This document shows positions 61,650 to 64,000 of a stretch of DNA of 64,000 nt, piece after piece. A program made the position numbers and the translations under genes. A model generated the notes under the pieces. That model was given only the letters and a program-made list of their open reading frames with translations. It was not told the origin of the DNA and made no database searches. The DNA is from Zerene cesonia. Lineage: Eukaryota > Arthropoda > Insecta > Lepidoptera > Pieridae. The number at the start of each line of letters is the position of its first letter. Position 1 is the stretch's first letter. The DNA is taken from NCBI RefSeq assembly GCF_012273895.1, contig NC_052128.1, positions 2,728,001-2,792,000 of the forward strand, in the 5' to 3' direction.

Positions 61650-61790
61650 ATTCGGACTGCAAGGAGTTGGAACATGCTTCCTGAGTCTGTGTTCCTCGAC
61701 GAGTACAAGACCTCGAGGGTCTTCAGGAGGCCTGTCCTCCTGAAGACCTCGAGGTCTCCAGGCCTCCTAGGGAAGCGTGCTCCATCTTAA
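61650..61790 (+). pseudogene. Non-LTR reverse transcriptase C-terminus with an internal inverted duplication
   Basis: Open for 46 codons to TAA: starts IRTARSWNMLPESVFLDEY and ends GLLGKRAPS. The start and end match the 7405-7524 fragment, but the middle (about 61709-61756) is an inverted repeat, so the usual F-S-V-R segment is replaced in frame. No upstream domains are present. Confidence 0.7.
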
Positions 61791-61884
61791 ACTACATCTC
61801 AGCCAGCTGTGGTCAAGCGCTGCTATTAACGAAAGGTACATGTCTGCCGTATGGTGACGTGAGTGCCATGGTGGAGCCAGAAGA

Positions 61885-62035
61885 CTAATTGCTTTCTATT
61901 CTTACATTCTCGTCGACAAACCTTTCCTCATCTCATATTGCTTAAAAGCGGACAAAGCATTTGTAGAGGCCATATGTCTGCAAATTCATGGGCTGTGATA
62001 GTCGCTTACCGTACGGGGGTTGCGCAATGTAACAT
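61885..62035 (-). repeat. 'ggagctggtgggacgcctg' repeat, minus-strand fragment
   Basis: TTGCTTAAAAGCGGACAAAG, CATTTGTAGAGGCCATATGT and GTCGCTTACCGTACGGG follow the block order of 34485-34800 in reverse. Confidence 0.5.
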
Positions 62036-62384
62036 AAAAAAATACAGTACAATGGGTACTATTAAAAATTTGAACTTATTGGTTTGATCATTAGGTAATT
62101 TAGACTATAAAGTTTCATACTCAAAACGAATATTATTATTAAAAAGTCAACCACTCTGATTTCCTTGCATTCAGGAGTTAAAGTAACTCTTAAACTTTAA
62201 ACTATTTATATGTGTTCTAATAAATGGTCGTTTCATTTGATACATATTAATTATAAACAGATATATTAAATGAAGTATAAAGTATGAAAAGAATATATTA
62301 AATGAAGTTCGATGACCCCCTATCACTGATCACTGATCGATTTTCTTTATCTTCTGTGTCCTGCCAGACCTAGATATTTTTTGT

Positions 62385-62465
62385 GAACCCCAAGAAGAGT
62401 CCTGAGGAGTCGAACCCAAGACCCCCCGGTTATAGACTCTGTGTAACCACAGCATCAGGGAGGTG
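62385..62465 (-). repeat. tRNA-derived SINE head
   Basis: The minus strand reads CTTGGGTTCGACTCC, a perfect B box, 31 nt downstream of GCTGTGGTTACACAGAG, a degenerate A box. No matching acceptor stem is found. Confidence 0.5.
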
Positions 62466-63734
62466 GTCAATATAATATATTACTTATGGAAATATTACGC
62501 AGGATATGTATGATTTAACCGAAATTCAGTTGATTGTTTAAGAGTTCAGAGTATGTTATCTGAATAAAAAAAATCGGCGGTATACACTTAATGAAAACCA
62601 TAATATTTAGTAAGATACTAATATACAACTTATTTATAAGCATAGTTAATAGATTTATAGATTTACAAGATAATAATATGGGTATAAACAATTCCGATCA
62701 CCCTCTCGTGAAATTTAAACAGAAAGAACTTTTGGAATTCATCTGTTTACACATATGTAACGAAATTATAAGTAAAACAAAAAAGATAATGTAACAAATT
62801 ACGAAACCTTATGTGAAAAAATGATATATTTATGATATTCAACCCGAAAATAAAGGTTCATCGTACTTTTTATCACAAAGATAGATCGCTAAATAACTGT
62901 TAGAACAAGTTGCTTAATATTCAATGGTTTCGTAAATTAATGACAAATGATTTATGAGTTTACATTATTTATAATGAATCCGGTGTTGAGCTACCTAATT
63001 ATTGTTTCGTCTGTATTGAATAACGGTATTTTAGCAAAAAGTTGTATGAAAACTCTTTTTATTATTTATTTTATTCCCACCAAATAGAACCTTCAATGTT
63101 TACATGATGTTATCCTAATTCGATAAAGTTATTTAAAAAATAAAAAGGAAGAAAAAACAAAAATACACCGATTAAAAAAGAAACAAAGCTTTTCATATCA
63201 TCGGTTTCTTATAACAATAGCAAAGTACAAGAAAAACAATCTATTTTTGCTTAAATATTGGAAAAAAAAGTATTAATCTCATGGCCGACATTACTTTATT
63301 TATATTGCGTATTTTTATCATCAATTAATTATTTATCTAATTACAAATCCATGTTATTTAATAGAGTAGGTGTAATTATACAAGGAAGTTTTAAATGCTC
63401 GTTTATTGCAGACTGTTAAAATATATCATTTATAATTTATATTTAAAAATGTCAATGTTAGATACGAAATAATTATTTTATTTGTATAAGAATTTATTTG
63501 TTCATATTTTTTTGTACATAGCGAATGCAATTCATAGCAAATAAAAAAAATATTATATAGATATTTAATACGCATGATTACAATTTTGATACTAATGTAA
63601 TAAGTTGATGTATATATACATATTATCTGATTAAATGGGAGATGCATTAAATAATTAGTATTACAATTAAAATTAACATTTTGATGTTATAACTTATAAA
63701 CTCATATAAAAATAAAATTGTATACGATTACAAT
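62466..63734. other. AT-rich gene-free DNA next to the tRNA gene
   Basis: Short open frames (62591-62794 plus, 63426-63647 minus) are Lys/Ile/Asn-rich in line with base composition. Nothing recognisable. Confidence 0.5.
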
Positions 63735-63739
63735 AAAAA
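63735..63739 (-). terminator. Pol III terminator of tRNA-Asn
   Basis: A run of five T on the minus strand, 4 nt after the tRNA 3' end, is the standard RNA polymerase III stop. Confidence 0.85.
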
Positions 63740-63743
63740 CGGT

Positions 63744-63760
63744 CGCCCCCGGGTGGGCTC

Positions 63761-63797
<37 letters not shown>

Positions 63798-63817
63798 GCC
63801 GATTGCGCCACGGAGGC
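63744..63817 (-). tRNA. tRNA-Asn: tRNA-Asn (anticodon GTT)
   Basis: 74 nt, no intron. Acceptor arm GCCTCCG pairs with CGGGGGC (one G-U), discriminator G. A box TGGCGCAATCGG, anticodon stem GTTCGGCTGTTAACCGAAA with GTT in the loop, and T arm GGTGGTTCGAGCCCACC with a perfect B box. All arms pair, so it is likely functional. Confidence 0.97.
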
Positions 63818-64000
63818 AGATGAGCAGTGATGCAAAATTACCAATCATATTACCAGCATAATTGTGAAACCATACAAATAGTATCATTTGCCTGGATTAT
63901 AAATAATTGTTATTATCAAATAATACGACACAATATTGATTTTGTATTGCATCATTGGTATCACATAGTTAAATGTCTTTTTTTATCATTAAAATATTAC

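Noticed and set aside
1..64000. Prokaryote-type systems (operons, CRISPR arrays, insertion sequences)
   Set aside because: Spliced genes, Pol III tRNA signals and insect repeats show eukaryotic nuclear DNA. The regular short repeats here are microsatellites or transposon tails.

Overview
This window is nuclear DNA from an insect, almost certainly a moth or butterfly (Lepidoptera). The genes are intron-rich, the background is AT-rich, and the interspersed repeats look typically lepidopteran: short elements ending in a small hairpin plus CTAG, tRNA-headed SINEs, RTE-like 3' ends with (ATG)n tails and non-LTR 3' tails ending in (CTTT)n. The species cannot be told. Two runs of exactly 1000 N show a scaffolded draft assembly.

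Three protein genes and one tRNA gene are well supported. (1) 53-5366, minus strand: Ndfip, a PY-motif membrane adaptor of Nedd4-type ubiquitin ligases, with its C-terminal end running off the left edge. (2) 6336-17189, plus strand: a complete 15-exon DNA/RNA topoisomerase 3-beta (850 aa), head to head with Ndfip across about 1 kb of shared upstream DNA. (3) 22656-29427, minus strand: a TRMT9B-type (Trm9-like) methyltransferase with six coding exons and 1485 aa. It has a normal SAM-binding domain and conserved C-terminal block, separated by a very long Ser-rich middle carrying short repeated motifs. (4) 63744-63817, minus strand: tRNA-Asn(GTT) with a Pol III terminator. For each protein gene the splice sites keep the reading frame, and the coding lengths of the two complete genes divide by three.

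Layout: 1-5.4 kb Ndfip and its introns; 5.4-6.3 kb shared promoter region; 6.3-17.2 kb Top3b; 17.2-22.6 kb gene-free tail-to-tail spacer; 22.6-29.5 kb TRMT9B; 29.5-63.7 kb, about 34 kb with no recognisable gene. TRMT9B exon 1 begins at a splice acceptor, so part of this last stretch is probably its long 5' non-coding intron. Two GC-richer islands (about 50.24-50.90 kb and 54.70-54.80 kb) are candidate promoters.

The neighbours do not form a pathway: ubiquitin-ligase adaptor, topoisomerase and tRNA-methyltransferase-like protein are independent eukaryotic genes. I found no new multi-gene system. The points most worth checking are: a false duplication of Top3b exon 5 around the first gap; the repeated SLN(K/R)LSP and SPRxK motifs in TRMT9B; a four-codon uORF overlapping the TRMT9B start codon; transposon ends lying within a few bases of splice signals; a 24-bp near-perfect hairpin in a Top3b intron; and a reverse-transcriptase remnant with an in-frame inverted duplication.
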